Assembly (NCBI RefSeq): GCF_002386445.1
Contig: NZ_DGIR01000018.1
Location: 1 to 32,294, forward strand
Reading direction: 5' to 3'
DNA: 32,294 nt
DNA from: Pseudomonas sp. UBA4617
Lineage (GTDB): Bacteria; Pseudomonadota; Gammaproteobacteria; Pseudomonadales; Pseudomonadaceae
The translations under genes and the position numbers were made by a program. The notes below the pieces were generated by a model. That model worked only from the letters and a program-made list of their open reading frames with translations, was not told the origin of the DNA and made no database searches. Below are positions 23,055 to 30,738 of the stretch, one piece after another. The first letter of the stretch is position 1. Each line of letters begins with the position of its first letter.

Positions 23055-23546
23055 TCAGCCGGTTTGCCGGAGCAGGAAGGTAGATTCTTCGCCTTCCTCG
23101 ACGTTGAGAAAGGCCACCCAGTCACCGCTCTTGTGAGGGTCGTCCTCGAGGATGCCAACCCGGTAGCCGCGGTGGTCGCGCAGGTGACACACCAGGCCTT
23201 CATCGGTCAGTTGCAGTGGTTCGATCTTCCAGAAGTTGGTGACTTCGGCACGCCAGTAGAAACCCAGGTAACCGTTGCGGCTGACCCCGAGTCTCTTCGT
23301 CGTCGGGCTGCCTGGAATGCTGATGTGATAGTGCAGGCGGTCATCGCTGTGCGAATCGTAGTGAAAGCTCATCAGCGGCGAGTCCTGCCGGCCGCCTGCC
23401 TGCAGCCAGTCATCCTCCGGGGTGATGCCCCAGGTGAATTTGTCGTCGCTGCGGCTCAGGCGCAGTGGGATGTCCCGGTCGGCGGCACGCAGGTACAGCT
23501 TGCCGCGAAACGACCTGGCGTAGCCCGCGAGTGTGTCATCGTCCAT
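23055..23546 (-). CDS. Unrecognised beta-rich protein with three similar blocks
   Basis: I do not recognise this 163-residue family. The start ATG 23546 has an excellent AGGAG ribosome binding site, so the gene is real. There is no signal peptide or membrane helix. The protein appears to hold three blocks that each end in an aromatic/hydrophobic strand: FRGKLYLRAADRDIPLRLSR..FTWGI, RLGVSRNGYLGFYWRAEVTN..FWKI, and YRVGILEDDPHKSGDWVAFL. That spacing recalls a beta-trefoil, but this is only a visual impression. It converges on hrpB, leaving 18 bases between the stops. Confidence 0.75.
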   Translation of the reverse strand: MDDDTLAGYARSFRGKLYLRAADRDIPLRLSRSDDKFTWGITPEDDWLQAGGRQDSPLMSFHYDSHSDDRLHYHISIPGSPTTKRLGVSRNGYLGFYWRAEVTNFWKIEPLQLTDEGLVCHLRDHRGYRVGILEDDPHKSGDWVAFLNVEEGEESTFLLRQTG

Positions 23547-23631
23547 GGTGTGCTCCTAGATAGGCATTGAGGGTCTCCACCTTATGCCCGGGCTGGGCAG
23601 CCACGCAGGCCGAAGGTTTTCCTCCATGCCT

Positions 23632-24288
23632 TCAGGTTCGCTCTTCGCCTTCCAGCAACATGAACAGACGGTACAGCACCACGGTGCTGAACAGCTGCAA
23701 GAAGCCGCTGAGGCTGTCCATGGCCAGCTCCATGCCGGGCGATGGCTCGGGGAATGCCATCAACAGCAGCCCGTCGATCAGCCATATCGGTGCCAGCACC
23801 GCCAGTACGCAGATCATGATGCGCAGGAAGTGGCCCGTGGTCATGCGTGCGCTTTCGCGCATCGATTGCACCACTGGCAGGCCACGCAGCACCAGCAGGT
23901 ACTCGGCGAACACCAGGTTGATCATGATCCACACGCCCGGGAAGATGAACAACGCCAGGCCCGCCATGATCAGCAGCGAACTGATCAGGATCAGCAGGGC
24001 CAGCTGCGGCCACAGTTGCACGGCGCGGGCGAACAGTTCGCGGTTGCCGGTGGTCTGGCCGTTGCTGCGGGTGTCGAGGAACAGGATCAGCGCGGCGCTG
24101 TACAGCGGGTAGAACAGCAGGCTGACCAGCATGCCGTAGGCCGGTGACGCCTGGTCACCCAGCTGCCGGTACAGCAGTTGGGTGAGCAGGGCCTCCAGCA
24201 CTACAAAGGGCAGGCACAACTGGAGGATGCTCGGCAGGTGGCGGCGGAAGAAGTACAGGGAGTCGCGCAGGACGCTCAGCGGATTCAT
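23632..24288 (-). CDS. YciC-like multi-spanning membrane protein
   Basis: The 218-residue protein has about five or six membrane helices (LPFVVLEALLTQLL, YGMLVSLLFYPLYSAALILF, LALLILISSLLIMAGLALFI, FLRIMICVLAVLAPIWLIDG, LFSTVVLYRLFMLLEG). The helix pair with FIFPGVWIMINLVFAEYLLV followed by VQSMRESARMTTGHFLRI is typical of the YciC/UPF0259 and DUF975-like group of inner-membrane proteins, whose role is unknown. ATG 24288 is used, with only a weak ribosome binding site. It is a single-gene unit between the unrecognised gene and the divergent DUF2076 gene. Confidence 0.75.
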   Translation of the reverse strand: MNPLSVLRDSLYFFRRHLPSILQLCLPFVVLEALLTQLLYRQLGDQASPAYGMLVSLLFYPLYSAALILFLDTRSNGQTTGNRELFARAVQLWPQLALLILISSLLIMAGLALFIFPGVWIMINLVFAEYLLVLRGLPVVQSMRESARMTTGHFLRIMICVLAVLAPIWLIDGLLLMAFPEPSPGMELAMDSLSGFLQLFSTVVLYRLFMLLEGEERT

Positions 24289-24454
24289 CAGTCAACATCG
24301 CATGGCAGGAAAAACAGGGGCCTAACTTTAGCCCAAAGCAGGGCGGGGGCCGCCATTTGCTGAAAAAAGTTTCACGACGTCGGTGATTGAATCCCACGCC
24401 TGTACGCCCCATCTTTGACGCTATCCGTTCTCCCGCTACCCACGAGGTCGCCCC

Positions 24455-25210
24455 ATGAATACTGAAGAACAAACCCTTATCGACGGCCTGTTCAGCCGTA
24501 TCAGGCAAGCCGAGGACCCGAGCCAGCCTCGTGATGCTCAGGCTCAGGCCCGTATCGAGGAGCACGTGCGCCAGCAGCCGGCGGCACCTTACTACATGGC
24601 TCAGGCGATCCTGGTCCAGGAGGCTGCGATCAAGCGACTCGACGAGCAGAACAAGCAGCTTGAAGCCGAACTGAAGCAGGCGCGTGCCCAGGCTGAGGCC
24701 GCCCGCACCAGCAGTGCGCCAGGCAGCGGTGGCGGTGGTTTCCTTTCCAGCATTTTTGGTTCGGGTGGACGCAATGCAGCTCCGCCCGTGCAACCGCAAC
24801 CAGCCGTAGCCGCCCCGGCGGCATCGACTGGCGGCTGGCGCGAACCGGCGGCCGCCGGCTATTTCCAACCGCAAATGCAGCAGCCCGGTTTTGCTGCCGC
24901 GCCGGCGCGCAGTGGTGGCAGCAGTTTCCTTGGTGGGGCGATGCAGACCGCGGCCGGTGTCGCCGGCGGTGTCTTGCTGGCGCAGGGTATCAGCAGCCTG
25001 TTCCATCATGATGCGCAGCCGCAGGAGGTGGTCGAAGTGATCAAGGAAGAGCCGGCACCCGCCAGTGACAGCAGTGGCTGGAACGACTCGGGCGCACAGC
25101 AGCACGTAGCCGACAATGGTGGTTGGGGCAGTGACCAGGGTGGTTATGCCGACAGCGATTATGGTAGCGATGATGGCGGGTTCTTCTCGGACGACGATTC
25201 TTACGTCTGA
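24455..25210 (+). CDS. DUF2076 family protein
   Basis: The 251-residue protein starts MNTEEQTLIDGLFSRIRQAE and continues with QQPAAPYYMAQAILVQEAAI, the signature of DUF2076 (COG3416). A coiled coil (about 58-88) is followed by a Gly/Ala/Pro/Gln-rich part that contains GGGGFLSSIFGSGGR and SSFLGGAMQTAAGVAGGVLLAQG, the latter a weak hydrophobic segment. The end is acidic and Ser/Gly-rich (DYGSDDGGFFSDDDSYV). The function is unknown; an envelope or periplasmic site has been proposed for the family. It is likely a one-gene transcript, closed by the hairpin at 25236. Confidence 0.88.
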   Translation: MNTEEQTLIDGLFSRIRQAEDPSQPRDAQAQARIEEHVRQQPAAPYYMAQAILVQEAAIKRLDEQNKQLEAELKQARAQAEAARTSSAPGSGGGGFLSSIFGSGGRNAAPPVQPQPAVAAPAASTGGWREPAAAGYFQPQMQQPGFAAAPARSGGSSFLGGAMQTAAGVAGGVLLAQGISSLFHHDAQPQEVVEVIKEEPAPASDSSGWNDSGAQQHVADNGGWGSDQGGYADSDYGSDDGGFFSDDDSYV

Positions 25211-25235
25211 CAGGTCTGGCATACTGCGGGCATTT

Positions 25236-25258
25236 CCGGGGGCGCCAAGCGCCCCCGG
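25236..25258 (+). terminator. Strong hairpin after the DUF2076 gene
   Basis: CCGGGGGCGC-CAA-GCGCCCCCGG is a perfect 10-bp stem with a three-base loop. No T-run follows (GATCCCC), so it may act as a factor-dependent terminator or an RNA 3'-end block. It stands between the DUF2076 gene and the nuclease pair. Confidence 0.6.
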
Positions 25259-25286
25259 ATCCCCAGACCTGATATGAGGCACCAGG

Positions 25287-25766
25287 GTGAAAAAGATCGC
25301 GCTGTTCGCCGATGTGCAGAACCTCTACTACACCGTGCGTCAGGCCCACGGCTGCCATTTCAACTACACCGCATTGTGGAACGCTGTCAGCCGCGAAGGC
25401 CAGATCGTCGAGGCCGTGGCCTATGCCATCGACCGTGGCGACAGCAAGCAGCAACAGTTCCAGCAGATCTTGCGCAACCTCGGTTTCGATGTTCGGCTCA
25501 AACCCTTCATCCAGCGCAGCGACGGCTCGGCCAAAGGTGACTGGGACGTGGGCATCACCCTGGACGTGATGGATGCCGCCAGCCGCGTCGACCAAGTGGT
25601 ACTGGCGTCTGGCGACGGTGATTTCGACCTCCTGCTGGAGCGGGTGATTCAGCGTCATGGCACCGAGGCGGTGGTGTATGGTGTGCCCGGCCTCACGGCA
25701 CTGTCGCTGATCCGTGCCGCCACCCGCTATGTGCCCATCGAGGGTGCGTTGTTGCTCAAACACTGA
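25287..25766 (+). CDS. NYN-domain (LabA-like) protein, predicted ribonuclease
   Basis: The 159-residue protein is a single NYN/PIN-like domain. Conserved acidic positions of this nuclease fold are present: Asp9 in ALFADVQNLYY, the aspartates in KGDWDVGITLDVMDAA, and ASGDGDFDLLL near residue 112-120, followed by GTEAVVYGVPG. LabA-like members are thought to be metal-dependent RNases, but few have a known target. The start is a GTG at 25287 (MKKIALFADVQN), preceded by a short purine-poor CACCAGG. Nine bases separate its stop from the exonuclease gene, so both are likely on one transcript. Confidence 0.88.
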   Translation: MKKIALFADVQNLYYTVRQAHGCHFNYTALWNAVSREGQIVEAVAYAIDRGDSKQQQFQQILRNLGFDVRLKPFIQRSDGSAKGDWDVGITLDVMDAASRVDQVVLASGDGDFDLLLERVIQRHGTEAVVYGVPGLTALSLIRAATRYVPIEGALLLKH

Positions 25767-25775
25767 GGCCCTTGC

Positions 25776-26381
25776 ATGGAACGTATCGCTGTCATCGACT
25801 TTGAAACCACCGGCATCAGCCCCGGCGCCGGCTGCCGCGCCACCGAGGTGGCGGTAGTGATGCTGGAGCGCGGACGCATCGTCGAGCGCTACCAGAGCCT
25901 GATGAACGCGGGGGTTGCAGTGCCGGCTTTCGTCGCCGGGCTGACTGGTATCACCACCGCCATGTTGCGCAGTGCGCCGCCGGTCGACCAGGTGATGAAC
26001 GAAGTGGCCGATTTTGTCGGAAGCACCCCGTTGCTGGCGCACAACGCCGCGTTCGACCAGAAGTTCTGGGATTCTGAGCTGAGCCGCATCGGGCGTAGTC
26101 GTAACCAGGCCTTCGCCTGTTCCCTGCTGCTTTCCCGGCGCCTGCTGCCGGCGGCACCGAACCATAAGCTGGGCACCTTGACCCGCTGGGCTGGGCTGCC
26201 GGACACCGGGACTGCACACCGGGCCATGGCCGATGCGCAAATGGCTGCCAACCTGTTGCAGCACCTGGCCGGCGTGCTGCGCCAGGAGCATGGTGTGCAG
26301 CAACTGTCCCACGAACTGCTCTGCCGCCTGCAGAAAACCCCTGCGGCGAAGGTGCGCGACACCCTGGCCAGGTTCTGTTAG
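25776..26381 (+). CDS. DEDDh-type 3'-5' exonuclease (RNase T/DnaQ fold)
   Basis: The 201-residue protein carries the exonuclease motifs ExoI DFETTGIS (Asp8, Glu10), ExoII HNAAFDQKFWDSEL and ExoIII HRAMADAQMAANLL, which makes it a DEDDh enzyme. It resembles the stand-alone DnaQ-like exonucleases annotated as PolC-type/RNase T fold proteins; whether it acts on DNA or RNA cannot be read from the sequence. ATG 25776 follows GAGGCCC. It ends in a four-base convergent overlap with the Lrp-type gene on the other strand (26378-26381). Confidence 0.9.
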   Translation: MERIAVIDFETTGISPGAGCRATEVAVVMLERGRIVERYQSLMNAGVAVPAFVAGLTGITTAMLRSAPPVDQVMNEVADFVGSTPLLAHNAAFDQKFWDSELSRIGRSRNQAFACSLLLSRRLLPAAPNHKLGTLTRWAGLPDTGTAHRAMADAQMAANLLQHLAGVLRQEHGVQQLSHELLCRLQKTPAAKVRDTLARFC

Positions 26382-26827
26382 GGCTTCCTTTCCAGTTGTG
26401 CCAGCGGCACTCGTCGTTCCACGGCACTGGAAAGAATGATCGAGGTTTTGCTGAAGCCGAACTGCGCTACCCGGTTGATCAGCTCTTCCAGTTCGGGCAT
26501 CGAGCCCACCGCGGCCTGCATGATCACGCAGGGGTCACCGGTGACCCGGTGGCATTCGGTCAGCTGGGGGATCTGCGTCAATGCTTCATAGGCTTGCTGG
26601 TTCCCGTGGCTGGCCAGGCGCAGTTCGATTACACACTGGATCGGCAGGCCGATCTTGCTCATGTCGACCTTGGCCTGGTAGCCGGTAATGACTCCGCTGG
26701 CCTCCAGCTTGGCCACTCGCTCGGCCACCGCTGGCGCCGACAGGTTCACCTGGCGCGCCAGTTGCGCGAAGGTGGCGCGGCCGTTGTCGAGCAGGGCGGC
26801 GAGCAGCATGCGGTCGTATTTGTCCAT
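26378..26827 (-). CDS. Lrp/AsnC family regulator divergent from yedA
   Basis: The 149-residue protein has a helix-turn-helix (MDKYDRMLLAALLDNGRATF, AQLARQVNLSAPAVAERVAKL) and a RAM domain (CHRVTGDPCVIMQAAVGSMP). ATG 26827 is chosen because family members begin with the MDxxDRxLL helix; an upstream ATG in frame is less likely. Divergent Lrp-type gene/exporter pairs are common, and the neighbour is an EamA-type exporter, so this regulator may switch on efflux of an amino acid or other metabolite. That link is inference from position. Confidence 0.92.
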   Translation of the reverse strand: MDKYDRMLLAALLDNGRATFAQLARQVNLSAPAVAERVAKLEASGVITGYQAKVDMSKIGLPIQCVIELRLASHGNQQAYEALTQIPQLTECHRVTGDPCVIMQAAVGSMPELEELINRVAQFGFSKTSIILSSAVERRVPLAQLERKP

Positions 26828-26981
26828 GGGGTGTTCCTGCCTGGTTTCGATTCGTTGGAAAAATGCCCGAATAACCATCAAATGCAAAGTGTTCTGGCGA
26901 TTTAAAGCAGTTTTGTAACTTAAGTTTACTCGGCATGCTTTCTAAACTAAGCCACCCGTAAACGGATTTCGAGTGTGCCCC
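26828..26981. promoter_or_regulatory. Divergent control region of the Lrp-type gene and yedA
   Basis: This short region is AT-rich in its middle (26890-26955), as is usual for Lrp-family operators. TTGTAA (26914-26919) and the TAAACT at 26943-26948 are candidate promoter elements, but no spacing of 16-18 bases joins two good hexamers convincingly. Confidence 0.35.
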
Positions 26982-27902
26982 ATGCCTGTCTCCCGTCGCT
27001 TCCCCTTGTTGCTCGTCGGCGCTTTCCTGGCCTTGTACCTGGTCTGGGGCTCTACCTACCTGTTCATCCGTATCGGCGTCGAAAGCTGGCCGCCGATGCT
27101 CATGGCCGGGGTGCGCTTCCTGATTGCCGGCGGCTTGCTGTATGGCTTCCTGCGCTGGCGTGGCGTGCCGGCACCGACCTGGCCACAGTGGCGGGCGGCG
27201 GGGGCGATCGGTTTCCTGCTGCTCAGCTGCGGCAACGGCGGCGTGACCGTGGCCGAGCATGCCGGGGTGGCCTCGGGCGTGGCGGCGCTGGCGGTGGCGA
27301 CGGTGCCGCTGTTTACCTTGCTGTTCGGCCTGCTGTTCGGGCACCGCAACTCGAGGCTGGAGTGGGCGGGCATCGCCCTCGGGCTGGTAGGTATCGGCCT
27401 GCTGAACCTGGGCTCCAACCTGCAGGCCAGCCCGATTGGCGCGGCGCTGATCATTTTTGCCGCAGCGTCCTGGGCATTCGGCTCGGTGTGGAGCAAGACC
27501 CTGCCGTTACCCCAGGGGCCGATGGCCAGTGCTGCGGAAATGCTGGTTGGTGGTGCCGTGCTGTTGCTGGGCAGCGTGCTGTCTGGCGAGCGCATGACGC
27601 AGATGCCTAGCGCCGCCGGCTGGGGAGCGTTGGCCTACCTGGTATTGTTCGGCTCGATCCTGGCCTTCAGTGCCTACATGTACCTGCTCAAGCATGTGCG
27701 CCCGGCGGCTGCCACCAGCTATGCCTACGTCAACCCGGCAGTAGCGGTGCTGCTGGGCATCGTCTTCGCCGGCGAGCAGATCGGTGCCGAAGAGTGCGTG
27801 GCCATGGCGGTGATCATCGGCGCGGTGGTGTTGATCGGCCTGCCGCAGTGGCGCAGGGCGCCCGAACCGGCGCAACCGCTGAAAGGTGAAATCTGCAAGT
27901 AG
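26982..27902 (+). CDS. yedA: EamA/DMT family exporter (YedA type)
   Basis: The 306-residue inner-membrane protein has ten predicted helices in two EamA repeats. It is close by eye to E. coli YedA, also 306 residues: LYLVWGSTYLFIRIGVESWP, FLLLSCGNGGVTVAEHAGVA, AVATVPLFTLLFGLLFGH, AASWAFGSVWSKTLPLPQG and ATSYAYVNPAVAVLLGIVFA. DMT members export amino acids, purines or other metabolites; the substrate here is not known. ATG 26982 is preferred for its length match, while a GTG three codons earlier (26973) is an alternative. The gene is divergent from an Lrp-type regulator that may control it. Confidence 0.87.
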   Translation: MPVSRRFPLLLVGAFLALYLVWGSTYLFIRIGVESWPPMLMAGVRFLIAGGLLYGFLRWRGVPAPTWPQWRAAGAIGFLLLSCGNGGVTVAEHAGVASGVAALAVATVPLFTLLFGLLFGHRNSRLEWAGIALGLVGIGLLNLGSNLQASPIGAALIIFAAASWAFGSVWSKTLPLPQGPMASAAEMLVGGAVLLLGSVLSGERMTQMPSAAGWGALAYLVLFGSILAFSAYMYLLKHVRPAAATSYAYVNPAVAVLLGIVFAGEQIGAEECVAMAVIIGAVVLIGLPQWRRAPEPAQPLKGEICK

Positions 27903-27957
27903 ACAGGGGCGATGCGGTAAACTTGCCGCCTTCGCTGAACCCCCTGACGGTATTGCC

Positions 27958-29289
27958 ATGAATTTCGCCAAACTCGGCCTGATCGAACCGCTGCTGCGCA
28001 CCCTGCAGCAGCTGGACTACACCACCCCGACCCCGGTGCAGGCCAAGGCCATCCCCGCCGTGCTGGCTGGCCGTGACCTGATGGCCGCAGCCCAGACCGG
28101 CACCGGCAAGACTGCCGGCTTTGCCTTGCCGGTGCTGCAGCGCCTGGCACTGGAAGGGGAGAAGGTGGCCAGCAACTCGATCCGTGCGCTGGTGCTGGTG
28201 CCCACCCGTGAACTGGCCGAGCAGGTGCACAACAATGTGCGCGAATACGCCGAGAACCTGCCGCTGAGCACCTACGCGGTGTACGGCGGGGTCAGCATCA
28301 ACCCGCAGATGATGCGCCTGCGTCGCGGTGTCGACCTGCTTGTGGCTACCCCGGGGCGTCTGCTCGACCTGTTCCGCCAGAACGCGGTGAAGTTCAACCA
28401 GGTACAGACCCTGGTCCTCGACGAAGCCGACCGCATGCTCGACCTGGGTTTTGCCGAAGAGCTGCAGTCGGTGTACGCCGCACTGCCACGCAAGCGCCAG
28501 ACGCTGCTGTTCTCGGCCACCTTCTCCGAGCAGATCCGCATGCTCGCGGGGCTGGCCCTGAATGACCCGCTGAGCATCGAAGTCAGCCCGCGCAATGCCA
28601 CGGCCAGTAGCGTCAAGCAGTGGCTGGTTCCTGTGGACAAGAAGCGCAAGGTCGACCTGTTCTGCTACCTGCTGCGCAAGCAGCGCTGGAAGCAGGTGCT
28701 GGTGTTCGCCAAGACCCGCAATGGCGTCGACCAGTTGGTGGAACGCTTGCTGGCCGAGGGTGTGAATGCCGACGGCATCCACGGTGACCGCCCGCAAGCC
28801 ACCCGCCAGCGCGCCCTCGACAGCTTCAAGGCCCGCGAAATCCAGGTGCTGGTGGCCACCGACGTGGCGGCTCGCGGCCTGGATATCGATGATTTGCCGC
28901 TGGTGGTCAACCTCGACCTGCCGATCGTTGCCGAGGACTACGTGCACCGCATCGGGCGTACCGGGCGTGCGGGCAACAAGGGCGAGGCGATTTCCCTGGT
29001 GTGTGCCGATGAAGTGCAGTTGCTGGGGGCAATCGAAGTGCTGACCCGGCAGACCCTGCCGCGCCATGAGGAGCCGGATTTCATTCCCGACCACCGGGTA
29101 CCGCTGACCGATGCCAGCGGCCAGGTGATCAAGAAGCCGAAGAAGCCCAAGAAGCCCAAAGAAAACAGCGCCAAGCGCGGCTTGGGGCGCTGGATGGACA
29201 GTGCCGAGGCGGGCAGTGCGGCGCCGGCAGTAAAGGCGGTGCGCAAGGTGCCGAGCTTCAATGGTGGGCCGCGCAAGCGTAAGCCTTGA
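27958..29289 (+). CDS. rhlE: DEAD-box RNA helicase (RhlE type)
   Basis: The 443-residue protein shows all helicase motifs in order: PTPVQAKAIPAVLAGRDLMA, AQTGTGKT, PTRELAEQ, TPGRLLDLF, DEADRMLDLGF, SAT, VLVATDVAARGLDIDDLPLV and HRIGRTGRAG. The N-terminus MNFAKLGLIEPLLRTLQQLD and GRDLMAAAQTGTGKTAGFAL place it in the RhlE group. The C-terminal tail is lysine/proline-rich (KKPKKPKKPKE), a likely RNA-binding extension. RhlE-type helicases act in ribosome assembly and RNA decay; Pseudomonas has more than one. ATG 27958 fits the family start. Upstream open frame sequence overlaps the end of yedA and is not homologous. Confidence 0.93.
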   Translation: MNFAKLGLIEPLLRTLQQLDYTTPTPVQAKAIPAVLAGRDLMAAAQTGTGKTAGFALPVLQRLALEGEKVASNSIRALVLVPTRELAEQVHNNVREYAENLPLSTYAVYGGVSINPQMMRLRRGVDLLVATPGRLLDLFRQNAVKFNQVQTLVLDEADRMLDLGFAEELQSVYAALPRKRQTLLFSATFSEQIRMLAGLALNDPLSIEVSPRNATASSVKQWLVPVDKKRKVDLFCYLLRKQRWKQVLVFAKTRNGVDQLVERLLAEGVNADGIHGDRPQATRQRALDSFKAREIQVLVATDVAARGLDIDDLPLVVNLDLPIVAEDYVHRIGRTGRAGNKGEAISLVCADEVQLLGAIEVLTRQTLPRHEEPDFIPDHRVPLTDASGQVIKKPKKPKKPKENSAKRGLGRWMDSAEAGSAAPAVKAVRKVPSFNGGPRKRKP

Positions 29290-29297
29290 TATTTTTG

Positions 29298-29314
29298 GGG
29301 CCGCTTAGCGGCCC
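29298..29314. terminator. Hairpin between rhlE and the convergent flavoprotein gene
   Basis: GGGCCGC-TTA-GCGGCCC is a perfect 7-bp stem eight bases after the rhlE stop. A TTTTT run lies before it rather than after, so it is not a textbook intrinsic terminator for rhlE; it may serve either direction weakly. Confidence 0.45.
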
Positions 29315-29348
29315 TCCACAAGGTACAGCGCAAGCCCTCGGCAATCTT

Positions 29349-30590
29349 TCAGGAAAGCCGAATCGCCCAATCCGCCGCCGCCCGTCCGGCGCGCAATCCG
29401 CTGGCAAAGCACGCCGTCAGCAGATAGCCCCCGGTTGGTGCTTCCCAGTCCAGCATCTCGCCAGCGCAGAACACTCCCGGCATGCGCTGCAGCATCAGGC
29501 CTTCATCCAGGGCCTCGAAACGCACCCCACCCGCGCTGCTGATCGCTTCATCCAGCGGCCGCGTGCGTACCAGCGTGATCGGCAATGCCTTGATCGCCCT
29601 CGCCAGCGCGTCCGGGTCGGTAAAGGTCGCCTGATCGGTCAGTTCGCGCAACAGCGCTGCCTTGACCCCATCGATGCCCAGCTGGCTATGCAGATGCTTG
29701 GCCATGGAGCGCGACCCCCGGGGCCTGGCGAGCGCCTGGGCGACTTTTTCCAGCGGTTTGTCCGGCAACAGGTCAAGCAGCAACTGCCCTTGACCGGTAC
29801 GGTTGATCGCCTCGCGCACCGACGCTGACCAGGCATACACCAGGCTGCCTTCAACACCCTGGGCAGTGAGAATGAACTCGCCTTTGCGCGGCGCGCCGCC
29901 GGGCACGCTCAAGGCAATGTTCTTCAGCGGCGCACCGGCAAACTTTTCCTTCAGCAGCGTGCTCCAGCCTGCCACTTCGAAACCGCAGTTGCTCGGCTGC
30001 AGCGGTGAGATATCCACACCCCGTTCGGCCAGCAGTGCTTGCCAGCTGCCATCGGAACCCAGCCGCGCCCAACTGCCGCCGCCCAGTGCCAATACCACCA
30101 CCGCAGGTGTAAGCAGCCGTTCTCCCTGTGGATAAGCCATTCGCAATGCCCCTTCGGCATTCCAGCCCAGCCATCGGTGACGGGTGTGGATAACCACCCC
30201 GCTGTCGCGCAGGCGCTTGAGCCAGGCGCGCAGCAATGGCGCGGCCTTCATGTCAGCAGGGAACACCCGGCCCGAGGTGCCGATGAAGGTTTCGATGCCC
30301 AGCCCGTGGATCCACTGGCGCAAGGCATCGGCATCGAAGTCGCGCAGCAGGGCGTCGATCTCGCCCTGACGCTCGGCATACCGGGCGACGAAGGCCGGGT
30401 ATGGCTCGGAATGGGTGATGTTCATGCCGCCGACACCTGCCAACAGGAACTTGCGGCCGACCGAAGGCATGGCATCGAACACTTCCACCGTCAGGCCCGC
30501 CTGGGCCAGTGCTTCTGCGGCCATCAGGCCGGCGGGGCCAGCGCCGATGACGACAGCAAGGGAAGGGGCGGCGGGTTTCAGTTCGGGCAT
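29349..30590 (-). CDS. FAD-dependent oxidoreductase, TIGR03862 / HI0933-like
   Basis: The 413-residue flavoprotein starts with a dinucleotide-binding motif (VVIGAGPAGLMAAEALAQAG) and the family motif GRKFLLAGVGGMNITHSEP. Further segments are GTSGRVFPADMKAAPLLRAW, VVLALGGGSWARLGSDGSW, PSNCGFEV and the C-terminal FAD site GVFCAGEMLDWEAPTGGYLL. This matches the TIGR03862 branch of the HI0933/BaiN-like family. The physiological substrate is unknown. ATG 30590 is the only good start. Two DnaA-box-like 9-mers lie inside the gene (30127 and 30185). Confidence 0.9.
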   Translation of the reverse strand: MPELKPAAPSLAVVIGAGPAGLMAAEALAQAGLTVEVFDAMPSVGRKFLLAGVGGMNITHSEPYPAFVARYAERQGEIDALLRDFDADALRQWIHGLGIETFIGTSGRVFPADMKAAPLLRAWLKRLRDSGVVIHTRHRWLGWNAEGALRMAYPQGERLLTPAVVVLALGGGSWARLGSDGSWQALLAERGVDISPLQPSNCGFEVAGWSTLLKEKFAGAPLKNIALSVPGGAPRKGEFILTAQGVEGSLVYAWSASVREAINRTGQGQLLLDLLPDKPLEKVAQALARPRGSRSMAKHLHSQLGIDGVKAALLRELTDQATFTDPDALARAIKALPITLVRTRPLDEAISSAGGVRFEALDEGLMLQRMPGVFCAGEMLDWEAPTGGYLLTACFASGLRAGRAAADWAIRLS

Positions 30591-30716
30591 GGTGGGCAGC
30601 AGGCTGTGGAAAAGACGCGCATTCTAGCGCAGCGAGGCCTATGGAAGCACTGATCAAAAAATGATCATTCGGTTGCAGGCCTCGGCCATCAAGGGCTGTG
30701 GCGCCTTTCCCGCAGG

Positions 30717-30725
30717 TTATCCACA
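30717..30725 (+). promoter_or_regulatory. Perfect DnaA-box sequence
   Basis: TTATCCACA lies between the deacetylase stop and the flavoprotein gene. Two more perfect copies in reverse (TGTGGATAA) sit at 30127-30135 and 30185-30193 inside the flavoprotein gene, and a one-mismatch copy (ATATCCACA) at 30010-30018. Function is not shown. Confidence 0.35.
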
Positions 30726-30738
30726 AGCGGCTCCACAA

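Noticed and set aside
30652..30670. TGATCA-5-TGATCA repeat beside the flavoprotein gene
   Set aside because: Both halves are self-palindromic short hexamers with an A-run between; too short to support a specific function.
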